Positions 6,982-15,828 of a stretch of DNA of 24,142 nucleotides are shown in pieces (the first letter of the stretch is position 1; each line of letters begins with the position of its first letter). The stretch spans positions 1-24,142 of the IMG/VR virus record IMGVR_UViG_3300013129_000033. One strand, 5' to 3'. Origin of the DNA: a virus. A model generated the notes under the pieces. That model searched no databases. It saw only the letters and a list, made by a program, of their open reading frames with translations, and was not told the origin of the DNA. A program made the translations under genes and the position numbers.

Positions 6982-8104
6982 CCTTTGTTGTATTCTGAGT
7001 CTGAATATTCTGATACAATTGCTGGAAAAAATCTACTGTACAAGAAGTATTTTGAACAATCTTGTTAATTAAGGCTTTTGTTATTTCTTGTTTATTACCC
7101 TCAGTAGATAAACCTACAAGAATTCTATATTCAAATATACGAGCACCAACATCTAAATAATTGTTTACTGCTCCTAAAAGAGAGTCGTTTATAGTTCCAA
7201 TATATTCGTAATACTTGTCATCTGTTACAAGATTAGTGCCATGGGCTGTTGTAGCAGGGTAAACTACTGTTGGGTTAGTATAGATACCTTGTAAGTTGTG
7301 TCTGTGAACATAAGAGGTCTTTTGAGAAAACTCAATTAACAATCTCTGAAATTCATCATCTAATTTATCTCCTATAAAAGAAGGAAAATGTCTTGGGAGT
7401 AATTGATTATATTCATAATACGGGTCTGATAACGGACCGTTTACTACATCAAAGTTTTCTTTGTAACGAGTATAAAGTCTAATGCTATCGCTCAATGTTT
7501 GAAATATACCTTTTTCAAAATCAGGGTCAAGCTTTTTATATTCTTCTTTTACTTGAGCTAAACTATTATTAAACACATTGATCCAATACAAACAAAACTC
7601 TTCACTTAAAGAACTTTGCCCATAATCATCTTCTACAGTCTCTAATATTGCATTAACTTCTGAAGTAATATTAGTAAGAACTTCAACAAATCTTGTTTTA
7701 TTCTTTTCGTTAATTATGTTTATAAGAATTTCTAGATTACCAGTATCAGGGTTGATTCTAGTAAAATTGTTACCAGCAGAGTCAGTAGTAATTTCTTCGT
7801 CTTTTCCTATATTGAGACTGTCTTTAATGAAACTATATTGTATAACATTTGGGTTTTTTGTACACTTAAAATTGTTTTTAAGCTGTAATAAATTTTTGTT
7901 TATTTCTTTAAAAAATAATGCCTGAGAAGTTATAGGGTCATTAGTTGTTTTTGTGTAATTGTAAAGATAAGCAACACAAATTTCGTTAGGGAATGTTTGA
8001 ACTAAAGAGTTTAAATTACCCGCCGCAATTAAAAAGTCTAGAGTATTAAATAGATTTTGATCTACTAAATAGGGTATACCTGTATTTTGTGGTTGGCTTG
8101 CCAT
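6965..8104 (-). CDS. Uncharacterised tail/baseplate operon protein, 379 aa
   Basis: I do not recognise this protein. It has 379 residues, no signal peptide or membrane segment, and a mixed helical pattern. A His/Tyr-rich central part (residues about 235-300, including LPRHFPSFIGDKLDDEFQRL and SYVHRHNLQGIY) is followed by a helical C-terminal third. It is the last gene of the late operon tube-cap, gp53, hub candidate, starting one base after the preceding stop (TAATATG), so it is probably translated by re-initiation. Position implies a virion or assembly role, for example a baseplate or tail-fibre connector. The final 17 bases overlap the convergent gp16-like gene. Confidence 0.75.
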   Translation of the reverse strand: MASQPQNTGIPYLVDQNLFNTLDFLIAAGNLNSLVQTFPNEICVAYLYNYTKTTNDPITSQALFFKEINKNLLQLKNNFKCTKNPNVIQYSFIKDSLNIGKDEEITTDSAGNNFTRINPDTGNLEILINIINEKNKTRFVEVLTNITSEVNAILETVEDDYGQSSLSEEFCLYWINVFNNSLAQVKEEYKKLDPDFEKGIFQTLSDSIRLYTRYKENFDVVNGPLSDPYYEYNQLLPRHFPSFIGDKLDDEFQRLLIEFSQKTSYVHRHNLQGIYTNPTVVYPATTAHGTNLVTDDKYYEYIGTINDSLLGAVNNYLDVGARIFEYRILVGLSTEGNKQEITKALINKIVQNTSCTVDFFQQLYQNIQTQNTTKAMLSV

Positions 8105-8105
8105 A

Positions 8106-9671
8106 TTATGCTATAGATTCAAACTTTCTAATTTTCTCAATCAAATCCGGATTATCAGTTTCAGTTACAGCTGAAACTTTATCATAAAAATATGTTTTAA
8201 CTCCTGTAATATTGTTTGAATATTTATTACCTGTAAAATTATGTACAACTTTTGTGACTAACCACTCTCCTGAGAATAAGCTAGCAAATACTGATTCTGT
8301 TTCTATTTGGGAATTTAATAATGACATAAATTTACCGCTTTCTCTATGAGAAAACCCTTCTGTATCAAAGCTAATACATGGAGAAGAATCAATATATTTT
8401 TTAAGAGCAGTATTTAAACCATACTTTTGGTATACGTTACTATCAACTGGTAAAATAAAATCAGACTTAAATACCCTATTACTTCTTTTTACCTCATCAA
8501 TATAATAAGCAGTAGATGGAGATGTACCTCCAAATTTTTTGGTGTAGTGTTGATCAATAAAGGCTTTTTGATTTTCAACACTGTTAACAGGTTGCTGAAT
8601 AAAGAAATTCTTACTGCCTAAATCATAAGAGCAAATACCATAAGATATCAAATAGTTATATCCATCAAAACCTGTTCTATTTAAAAAGTTAAATTCGGGT
8701 AATTGTGGAAAGTTTGCTATATTAGTTATGTTATTAAATGAAAACTTAATTGTGTTGTTTAATAAATCTTTTTTATCTAAAGGAGCTGCAGTACTAGCCT
8801 TTTTTGAAGTGTTATCCTCATACGCAAAAAAATCTTGCATAAATGGGCCTGCAGAATCTCCGTTTCTGTTAAGAGAAAAATAATTAGAAAAAGATCTTAA
8901 TGAAAATATTCCACCTTTTTCTAACTTTAAAATGCTATTATCTTTTATAACAGATGATACATGGAAATCCAAAAGATATTCTATATCATCATAAGCAGAA
9001 AAATTTTGCGGGGAAGCATAGAATAATTTACTTTCACCTGAATCCCAAAGAGGGTCAAAAGCTGGTTCAGCCTCTTTTAAGGATTCTAATAATATGTATT
9101 TTATAATATCTCCGCTAGGCGCGACTCTGGAAGTATCATCTAGCTGTTTGACTCTAAAGGAGTTCTTAGCAAAGTTAGGTTCATTTATAGAAGAAAAGCC
9201 TCTTTTGTCTGTTTGTAAGATATATTCTCTAATATCAATACACTGATATATTCTTCTCTTCTGACCGTTACCAACTAAAACTTCATCTTCATCCTGTATT
9301 GTCAATTGTAAATCAATTGAGAATGGGTCTGATTTTATTCTACTTTGATCTATATTTTGAGTGTCTTGTGTTTTAGGTTTTAAATGGAGCTTAAAATAAT
9401 CATTACCGGAACCTAAGAAGTTATATGATTTAGATTCTCTAACTTGTGTTACTCCTTTTTTATAAGTTGAAAAAATATCTAAATTATTTCTTGAGTTATT
9501 TAATACAATGGTAGCAGAGCTAAAAATATTGTATAAGTCGTCTGTAATTATTATAGACTCGACTAAATTGTGCGGAATATAAATATTAAAATACTCGTTT
9601 ACTAATATCAATTCAAATTCGTATTGAGTATTATTATACGTTACTACTGTGTATTGGTTTATATCAGACAT
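8106..9671 (-). CDS. Baseplate hub protein candidate (gp27-like)
   Basis: A 521-aa protein with alternating beta-rich segments. The first 70 residues (LVESIIITDDLYNIFSSATI) and the C-terminal segment (residues about 465-500: SGEWLVTKVVHNFTGNKYSN followed by a strand ending TYFYD) match the shape of gp27/gpD-type hub proteins, where a closing beta strand with a conserved His and Tyr completes the tube-like domain. T4 gp27 (391 aa) is a trimer joining the gp5 spike to the tube. Position after the tape measure, tube-cap and gp53 genes fits. Its ATG shares a base with the gp53 stop (TAATG). It is longer than T4 gp27, and no lysozyme or spike domain is visible. Assignment is by pattern and context only. 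Confidence 0.6.
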   Translation of the reverse strand: MSDINQYTVVTYNNTQYEFELILVNEYFNIYIPHNLVESIIITDDLYNIFSSATIVLNNSRNNLDIFSTYKKGVTQVRESKSYNFLGSGNDYFKLHLKPKTQDTQNIDQSRIKSDPFSIDLQLTIQDEDEVLVGNGQKRRIYQCIDIREYILQTDKRGFSSINEPNFAKNSFRVKQLDDTSRVAPSGDIIKYILLESLKEAEPAFDPLWDSGESKLFYASPQNFSAYDDIEYLLDFHVSSVIKDNSILKLEKGGIFSLRSFSNYFSLNRNGDSAGPFMQDFFAYEDNTSKKASTAAPLDKKDLLNNTIKFSFNNITNIANFPQLPEFNFLNRTGFDGYNYLISYGICSYDLGSKNFFIQQPVNSVENQKAFIDQHYTKKFGGTSPSTAYYIDEVKRSNRVFKSDFILPVDSNVYQKYGLNTALKKYIDSSPCISFDTEGFSHRESGKFMSLLNSQIETESVFASLFSGEWLVTKVVHNFTGNKYSNNITGVKTYFYDKVSAVTETDNPDLIEKIRKFESIA

Positions 9672-10063
9672 TATACTCTAAGCTGAATGTTAATTTGATT
9701 AACTATTGTTCCAACATATTCTGGTTTAATAGCTTTTATTTGAGTACCTAACGCGGGGTTTTTAGTTGCGTCTTGTATATTGTTTACTAAACACAACAAC
9801 CACCATAAGTTTAATGTACCATATACTTTGTAACTAAATACAACCCATGGAATATCAACATCAACGTTATATGTTAAAAAATAAGTAGGGTCAATATCGT
9901 TAGTATTTGTAAGAATATTAATCTTTTTTAATAGATTAAAAAAAGCAAACTCCTCATTAACAAGATGCATTTTAAAAAAGTTTTCATATGAAACATTTTC
10001 TATATCCGGATAAGATGGAATATCACTTACGTAAAGACCTATTTCTGTAATTGTATTAGCCAT
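9671..10063 (-). CDS. gp53: Baseplate wedge protein gp53
   Basis: A 130-aa protein (T4 gp53 is 196 aa). The diagnostic part is residues about 70-130: a short strand DIPWVVFSYKVYGTLNLWWL followed by LCLVNNIQDATKNPALGTQI and a closing LysM-like strand. The YKxYGTxxLWW-x-L-C-x-x-N pattern is typical of gp53 family wedge proteins, which clamp the gp6-gp7-gp25 wedge together. It follows the tube-cap gene with a very strong Shine-Dalgarno (AGGAGGA, 7 nt spacing) embedded in the last codons of that gene. Shortened relative to T4, it mainly keeps the conserved core. Confidence 0.85.
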   Translation of the reverse strand: MANTITEIGLYVSDIPSYPDIENVSYENFFKMHLVNEEFAFFNLLKKINILTNTNDIDPTYFLTYNVDVDIPWVVFSYKVYGTLNLWWLLCLVNNIQDATKNPALGTQIKAIKPEYVGTIVNQINIQLRV

Positions 10064-10064
10064 A

Positions 10065-11543
10065 CTAAAATCCTCCTGGTATTGATGCTAGAGAGCCAGC
10101 TCTAACTCCTGGAGGTAAACCTACACCTGCAGACCCAAACTGACCTACTCCACCAGGTGCTGCTGCTGCAGCAGCATTAGCAGTTTGAGGCACAGCTCCG
10201 TTATTTCTTGTCTGAGCCATGGCTTCATATAGTAAGTTTTGAGATTCTGGTATTAAGCTTTCAAAAGTAATTTCAATTTTATACACTTCAGGCATTACTA
10301 CTTTAAATGATGAATTAATTGGAGATCCTTGATTGGTTGATATATTTCTTACGGAATCATCAGTATTACCAGTTTGAATAATTGGAATATCTATTAATAA
10401 ATTTGCACCTATAAATGTAACATCTATACTTCTCATGTAAGTATACATGCTGTAAAAATATCCTGGAACAGTAGCTTCGTATATAACAGATGGTGTCAAG
10501 ATCAATCTGTTTAATCTATTAGGTAAATTCTGATATTGTAAACCAAATACAGCATACCAGTTTTTTACTGTATCAGCCCATGTTAAGTTATTAAAAAGAT
10601 AAAAACTTATTGAAAAACTAGGTAGGTTACTACCATAACTAAAAGTTTTAGCAGATTCAGTATAAGCAGCAGCAAAAATGTTTTTATTGGCTTCTGAAAA
10701 CATATAGTTTACTTCAGCAGCTGCTTTAGCTAGTAAGGAGCCTGTCTCTAAAGTACTTGAGGCTGTCTTTGTTAACCCCTCTGCTGCAGAAGAGCCAGGC
10801 AAATCTTCAAATTTACTACTAATCCCTTCTAGAGAATCTCCAATTGTATAACTTTCTTCAGTCCAGCTCTGAGAGATACCTTTTGTAATTGACCCTACAG
10901 TCTTTACAAAAGGTAACTTGTAACTAAAGTTGGTATTAGTTGTGCTATATAATCCGGAAAATGCTCTTAAATTGTTGTTGTATATTTCTCCAGGCAAAGC
11001 TTGTTCAGAGAAAAAATTTGCAACAGCAGCTCCACCTAACCCACCAACAACTTTAGATCCAATTTGAGCTATCTTCCCTGTACCCCCTAATTCTGCTACT
11101 GCTCTACCAGCGGCCCCAGCTCCAATAGCTGCTCCTGCAGCAATACCTAACGGGCTCTGTAAAAGTGAAACAGTGCTATACATTAAATTTTGAAGTCTTG
11201 AAGATCTATCAACAACTTTTTCTGTTAAATAAACATAAGGCATTTCTGCTCTAGCAGGATCAGACTTACTAGAAGTCCAAGCAAAATCGCTTTTTATATC
11301 TATGGGAGCTGAGGATATTGGCACCAATCTTGGAGCTTTAGATGATGGACCAAGTAACCCAGCAAAAGGGGTGGTGGGGCCAGTATTATTTGTACCTTTA
11401 ATTTTATCCCAGGCTGCATTTGCAAAGTTTGCACCCTCTCTAACTACTCTCCCTACACCAAGAGCGTCAGTATAGTTAGGAATTTCAAACTCAAATAATA
11501 CACTTGCCTGTCTAGCTGTTTGCTGTGGGGAGGTAGTACCCAT
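10065..11543 (-). CDS. Tail tube initiator/cap candidate (gp48/gp54-type), 492 aa
   Basis: A 492-aa protein placed immediately after the tape measure, where T4 has gp48 and gp54, the proteins that cap the baseplate and start tube polymerisation. The C-terminal half (residues about 300-450) has tube-type beta pattern: SFSISFYLFNN, a WADTVKNWYAVFG helix, LTPSVIYEATVPGYF, and a final strand PEVYKIEITFESLIPESQNL, which is typical of this group. Residues 133-177 are Gly/Ala-rich and hydrophobic, with GxxxG-like spacing. The last 40 residues are an Ala/Gly/Pro-rich tail. The ATG sits 5 nt after a CATAAATA box that overlaps the tape-measure stop codon. It could be gp48 or gp54; one protein may serve both roles. 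Confidence 0.62.
   Translation of the reverse strand: MGTTSPQQTARQASVLFEFEIPNYTDALGVGRVVREGANFANAAWDKIKGTNNTGPTTPFAGLLGPSSKAPRLVPISSAPIDIKSDFAWTSSKSDPARAEMPYVYLTEKVVDRSSRLQNLMYSTVSLLQSPLGIAAGAAIGAGAAGRAVAELGGTGKIAQIGSKVVGGLGGAAVANFFSEQALPGEIYNNNLRAFSGLYSTTNTNFSYKLPFVKTVGSITKGISQSWTEESYTIGDSLEGISSKFEDLPGSSAAEGLTKTASSTLETGSLLAKAAAEVNYMFSEANKNIFAAAYTESAKTFSYGSNLPSFSISFYLFNNLTWADTVKNWYAVFGLQYQNLPNRLNRLILTPSVIYEATVPGYFYSMYTYMRSIDVTFIGANLLIDIPIIQTGNTDDSVRNISTNQGSPINSSFKVVMPEVYKIEITFESLIPESQNLLYEAMAQTRNNGAVPQTANAAAAAAPGGVGQFGSAGVGLPPGVRAGSLASIPGGF
10071..10077 (-). promoter_or_regulatory. Strong Shine-Dalgarno for gp53
   Basis: AGGAGGA ends 7 nt before the gp53 ATG and lies within the final Gly-Gly-Phe codons of the upstream gene. 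It shows that the host ribosome uses canonical SD pairing, which makes the absence of SD sites at promoter-proximal genes meaningful. Confidence 0.85.
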
Positions 11544-11548
11544 ATAAT

Positions 11549-11556
11549 TATTTATG
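11549..11556 (-). promoter_or_regulatory. Late promoter box for the tube-cap/gp53/hub operon
   Basis: CATAAATA followed by ATTAT and ATG (5-nt gap). The TAA inside the box is the stop codon of the tape measure gene, so the promoter is built into the coding end of its neighbour. Confidence 0.72.
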
Positions 11557-14500
11557 CCATAACTCTATTTTGTGTTCTAAATTCATATGCTGGACTTTGT
11601 GTTTGAGTAGAGGTTGAATTAGAAGCGATAGGATTCACCATAACTGGGGTTATAGAAGTAGGGTTATAATCCTTTCCAGCCATAACTTTTAGTAACTGCT
11701 GTAATATTTCATTAGTTTGCTGGGTTTGAAAGTTGTTTGCGACTAATAAAGGCTCTAATTCAGATGTAATATTAGATGGCTCAAGCTTAATTTGTGGCAT
11801 AACATTAGAAGTTTCTTTAGAAACTGATGATGTAACCTTTTTGCTTGTATCTGCTTTTTCTGGTACTATAGTTGAGGGTGTTGCTTTTTTATTAATTATC
11901 TCTTTACCAGTGAGATTTTTATAAGTATCTGGGTCTAAAGGGACGCTTTCTCTGCCTTGAACCTTGGAAATATACTCCATTGCTTTAACAGCTGTTTTAT
12001 AATCTCCTTTGCTTACTAACTCTCTGATTGAAGAAACATCTGTACCTCCTATACCAGGTACTTGAGTGTTTTCAATTTCTGATAAAGCCTTATTAATATC
12101 AGTTTCAGCTTTCTTTGAGAGAATATTACTATTACTACCATCTAATAACTCTTGTGGTAAATAATTAGCTAAACCTGGGTTTTGTTTTAAATCTTCTTGA
12201 ACTAATTTTTTAGCTTTATTAACATCTTGTTCTTTTAGAGCCTCTACTACTGCTGTCATATTTTTACCAAAAATACCACTACTAGAAGCCTTTACATAAC
12301 TATTCATAGCGCTTCTTGATAAATTTTGAATTTTATTGTAATTAACACTTTCCATTGCTGATTGTTGCATTCCTGTACCCATTCTTGCTGCATCTGATGT
12401 ATGCAAAGGGTGAGGTGTAAGCATCAATTGAGCTGACCTATTGCTTGCAGTTATATCATGTTTATAAACATAACCTGGCTTGTTTTTCTTGAGGGCCTCC
12501 CACAATTTTGGATCTTCTTTAAATTCAGGATTTTCTTCAGAATATGGATGTCCTTGGGTTTTTTGCTTATATAGTTCAGCTTGCAATTTTTTAATACTTT
12601 CCTCATCTGTAGGTACTTCATCCCCAGTAAGAGCTATTGGGGTTTTATAGTAGTCAATAAAGTCTTTTTTATCGCTAATTGTTTGTTCCTTTTTAGAGAA
12701 TCTACCATCTTCTACATCTTGCTTAGTTGCAATAACAGGTGGTTGTAATTTTTCTGTATCTTCTGGTTTCTTTTCTGCAACGCTTAAATCATAAGGCTCG
12801 GGTGTCCCCTCTAAAGCAGCAGTAAAAGCCCCGCTTTCCAAAAATGGGTCTATTTTTGAACTTTCTTCTATTTGAGTTTTTATATTTTCTACTGTTTCTT
12901 TTTTCTTATTACTTGCTTCTTTTTTCTGATTTTCAAGTTTAGATATATTATCTTTTAATTTATCAATTAATTTATCAATACTAGCGTTATCTTGTTTTTC
13001 AGAAAGACTGTACCCAATAGAATTGTTTATCTCCTTTTGTTTTTGTAGCCTTTCTATATCTAATTTAAAACGCTCTATTTTTTTATCGGTTGGAGATAAA
13101 TCTGTACGTAAATTTAAATATTTCTGGTTTTCTTGAGATTCTTTAATTATCTGTTCATTTTTACGTTCTTTGGATTGGCCTATAGATCTTTCTATTAAAA
13201 ATGTACCCACTCCACCTTTTCTATTACCTGTGTCTTCGTCTTTACCGCCATATTGTTCAAGACCGTAGCCTAAAGCCCCTCCCGCTGCAGCAGTCCCCAC
13301 AACAAGACCGCCTGCAGTCATAAAAGCACCTGCACCTAACTTACCAGTTAAAGCTGCTCCAGCGCTTGACCCTAACAAGCCTTTTATACCTAAACCACCA
13401 GTCATATATCCGTAACCTTTAGCACCATATTCAAGAGCCTTTTTTGCTCCCCTTTTGTATATGCTTGGAGGTACTCCAGAACCTTGTTCGTTTTTAGATT
13501 CTTTTTTAGGTTCTTCTTTACCGCTCTTACGCTTTAACTTCAACAAACTGGTAAGTTTGTTGTTCTCTTTAAGAATTTCAGCTAAATCTTCTGTAATTAT
13601 AGGTTTTAATGTTTCATTAATTGCATCATTAAAGACATCTGTTAAATTTTTCTTACCTTCTGCTCCTATATCACTAATTATAACTTTAAAGGGGGCGTTT
13701 TCTTTAGCTTCTTCTACTAGTTGAAGGAGGTAATTTATATTTTCGGAATCAGCAGTTGGGTTAACAGAGGTTGTTGCCTCAATTTTAGCATTTTTTTCTG
13801 CTAAAGATTCTTCTATTTTTTTTGTTTCCTCAATTTTTTGTGGGATTATATTTGGGGTAGGTAGAGGTACAGTGGACTGTGGTGTTGATAAGGTAGCAGG
13901 AACCTTAGGTTCAGAAGTCTGGGATGGGGTAGGTTCAGGAATAGTAGGTTGAGGTACTACAGGCTTTGGTGAGGCTAGACGAGGTGGAACTGGAACATTA
14001 TTATTAACAAAAGATTCTGACTTTTTAAAGTTTTTCTTTTGATTCTCTTTTTCAATATCACTTATTAAAATTCCTGCAGCAGTCTTTTTACCTGTTTCTA
14101 AATAAGGTTGTTTAGCTCCTTTACCTTTAAAAAGGGCACCCAAACCAGAATTAAAGGCTTTTGCTGCTATGGATGTTTTTTCGTTTTCTTCTTTGAATCT
14201 TTTTGTTGTAAAATCTGCTAATCTACCAGAAAGTTTACCAATAGCAGATGTTTTACCGTAAGTTTCCTCATAGGTAGATCTTCCTAATTCAATTTTTTCT
14301 TTCTTAATTTTTTCTTCAAGAATCTTTTTTGTCTTACTATCAAGATTAGCTTTATCTCTCTGTCTTTCAAGCTCTTCAATGTAAGAGCTGTACAAATCTT
14401 GTTTGATTTCATCTAGCTTCTCACTAGTAATGCCAAGTTCTAGCATTGTTTCAGAGTTTTCCTCAAGAGCTGCGTATTGTTTTAATAAGGCCTTTTTATA

Positions 14501-15100
14501 GTTTTCTGTAGCTTCATCAACGTTTTTAGTCTCCCTTAAATCCTTTCTAAAAATACCCTCTCCAGCCCTTTTAAGGCCAGTAAACATTTCTTCAGTTAGC
14601 TGTTTTTGATTCTCTTCAATATTTTTTTGAATCTGCTCATTGAGAATATCAACTTTTTTATCATATTTCTCAAGAAACTTTTCAAGAGCCTTTTGATTTT
14701 GATCAATAATTTGTTCAAGTTCTTTAATTACAGTGGGGTCGCTACTACTATCCTTTTTAAGACCTTCAATATATTTTCTATCCTCTTCTACTTGTTTCTG
14801 TTGTTTAAAATAGTCCTCTTGTAACTTTAAAAAATCTTCTTGTCTTTCGTCTATTTTTTTGTTAGATTCTTCTAGCCGTTTTTTAAGATTTTCAGTGAAT
14901 TCAGTAAAGAGGTCTTTTAAATCTATGTTACTTTGAGTTTTGTTAATGTAGTTTCTTGTCTCTCTTGATAAATGTTTTAGCTCGCTAATAATATCTTCAG
15001 AATAGCTACTGTCTCTTCTACGATTTTCTGACATTGTCTTATTAACTGTCTCAGATACTATTTCGGCAATTAATTTTAATTCTTTGTTAGTCAAAGCCAT
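11552..15100 (-). CDS. Tail tape measure protein (gp29 position)
   Basis: The longest gene in the window, 1182 aa, about twice T4 gp29 (590 aa). It lies between the tube/chaperone genes and the tube-cap gene, the standard tape-measure position. Residues about 25-360 are highly charged and predicted coiled coil (for example EELERQRDKANLDSKTKKIL). Residues about 370-420 form a proline-rich linker (PVPPRLASPKPVVPQPTIPE). A hydrophobic Gly/Ala-rich stretch lies at about 560-617 (GLLGSSAGAALTGKLGAGAF and following), as expected for a segment that inserts into the inner membrane during DNA injection. More coiled coil (640-740) and Lys/Glu-rich disorder follow. No peptidase or lysozyme motif was recognised. 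A late box with 5-nt gap precedes the ATG. Confidence 0.85.
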   Translation of the reverse strand: MALTNKELKLIAEIVSETVNKTMSENRRRDSSYSEDIISELKHLSRETRNYINKTQSNIDLKDLFTEFTENLKKRLEESNKKIDERQEDFLKLQEDYFKQQKQVEEDRKYIEGLKKDSSSDPTVIKELEQIIDQNQKALEKFLEKYDKKVDILNEQIQKNIEENQKQLTEEMFTGLKRAGEGIFRKDLRETKNVDEATENYKKALLKQYAALEENSETMLELGITSEKLDEIKQDLYSSYIEELERQRDKANLDSKTKKILEEKIKKEKIELGRSTYEETYGKTSAIGKLSGRLADFTTKRFKEENEKTSIAAKAFNSGLGALFKGKGAKQPYLETGKKTAAGILISDIEKENQKKNFKKSESFVNNNVPVPPRLASPKPVVPQPTIPEPTPSQTSEPKVPATLSTPQSTVPLPTPNIIPQKIEETKKIEESLAEKNAKIEATTSVNPTADSENINYLLQLVEEAKENAPFKVIISDIGAEGKKNLTDVFNDAINETLKPIITEDLAEILKENNKLTSLLKLKRKSGKEEPKKESKNEQGSGVPPSIYKRGAKKALEYGAKGYGYMTGGLGIKGLLGSSAGAALTGKLGAGAFMTAGGLVVGTAAAGGALGYGLEQYGGKDEDTGNRKGGVGTFLIERSIGQSKERKNEQIIKESQENQKYLNLRTDLSPTDKKIERFKLDIERLQKQKEINNSIGYSLSEKQDNASIDKLIDKLKDNISKLENQKKEASNKKKETVENIKTQIEESSKIDPFLESGAFTAALEGTPEPYDLSVAEKKPEDTEKLQPPVIATKQDVEDGRFSKKEQTISDKKDFIDYYKTPIALTGDEVPTDEESIKKLQAELYKQKTQGHPYSEENPEFKEDPKLWEALKKNKPGYVYKHDITASNRSAQLMLTPHPLHTSDAARMGTGMQQSAMESVNYNKIQNLSRSAMNSYVKASSSGIFGKNMTAVVEALKEQDVNKAKKLVQEDLKQNPGLANYLPQELLDGSNSNILSKKAETDINKALSEIENTQVPGIGGTDVSSIRELVSKGDYKTAVKAMEYISKVQGRESVPLDPDTYKNLTGKEIINKKATPSTIVPEKADTSKKVTSSVSKETSNVMPQIKLEPSNITSELEPLLVANNFQTQQTNEILQQLLKVMAGKDYNPTSITPVMVNPIASNSTSTQTQSPAYEFRTQNRVMA

Positions 15101-15105
15101 GTAAA

Positions 15106-15113
15106 TATTTATT
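15106..15113 (-). promoter_or_regulatory. Late promoter box for the tape measure gene
   Basis: AATAAATA followed by TTTAC and ATG, a 5-nt gap. It overlaps the TAA stop codon of the upstream 238-aa gene. Confidence 0.68.
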
Positions 15114-15828
15114 AGGACAACATAAACTCTAGCGTAGGATTAAACACAAATTTGTCTCCCTTATTATCAAAGGTATTCAACTCTTTAACGTCTGTATTAG
15201 ATCTCAGAATAATTTTATTAAAAGTTTCGACTAGATTAGCAGGCATTTCACCAATAAGAGCTTTAAGATCTTTTACATTTTTACCATCTGAAATATTCTG
15301 ATCATAGTATTCAATGCTCTTAAGATACTTGAATATTTCAAGAGAAATAATCTCTCCAGGGTATTTGTATTGATTTTCTAGAGAAATAAGGTAATCAATA
15401 TTTGTTTTAGCTACTGTCTTAAAATTATTCAACCCAAAATTTATCTTAAGGTTGCTGTTTATATAGAATGTATCATATGAAGAGAGAGACAAAGTTTCCA
15501 TTTTTGTCTTGAGACTAGATTGATAGTCTGCAAGAGAAATACCTAAAAACTCAGCTTCTTGAGCCATCTTTATCTGTACTAGCAAGAAAGGCTTATCAAA
15601 ATATAGTAAATTGTCCACACTCTCTATATTTTCAGAAACAATTTTATCTGATAAAATAGAAAATTTAAGAAATTGCTCGAACCCGAATTCAGATGTTGAA
15701 TCTAGTTCTAAAAGCTCATTATATTGCCTAATAGTTAAAGAGCAACCATTAATAAATTCATTTTTACTTGGAATATAAAAAGAATTGCTTCTGAGTGTCT
15801 TGACTATAATGTTAAAAATTTCGTTCAT
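15112..15828 (-). CDS. Tail assembly chaperone/hub assembly candidate, 238 aa (gp26/gp51-like position)
   Basis: A 238-aa, mainly helical, soluble protein. It begins with a segment reminiscent of T4 gp26-family baseplate assembly proteins: SFYIPSKNEFINGCSLTIRQ followed by YNELLELD. In that family an I/LPS motif and a later 'LT-x-x-Q/E' helix are typical. It lies immediately before the tape measure, where tailed phages place tail assembly chaperones. It starts within the ATGA overlap with the upstream 261-aa gene and is in the -1 frame relative to it. It has only a weak purine-rich region for ribosome binding, embedded in the lysine codons of that gene. A non-virion assembly role is my inference; identity is moderate at best. 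Confidence 0.55.
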   Translation of the reverse strand: MNEIFNIIVKTLRSNSFYIPSKNEFINGCSLTIRQYNELLELDSTSEFGFEQFLKFSILSDKIVSENIESVDNLLYFDKPFLLVQIKMAQEAEFLGISLADYQSSLKTKMETLSLSSYDTFYINSNLKINFGLNNFKTVAKTNIDYLISLENQYKYPGEIISLEIFKYLKSIEYYDQNISDGKNVKDLKALIGEMPANLVETFNKIILRSNTDVKELNTFDNKGDKFVFNPTLEFMLS

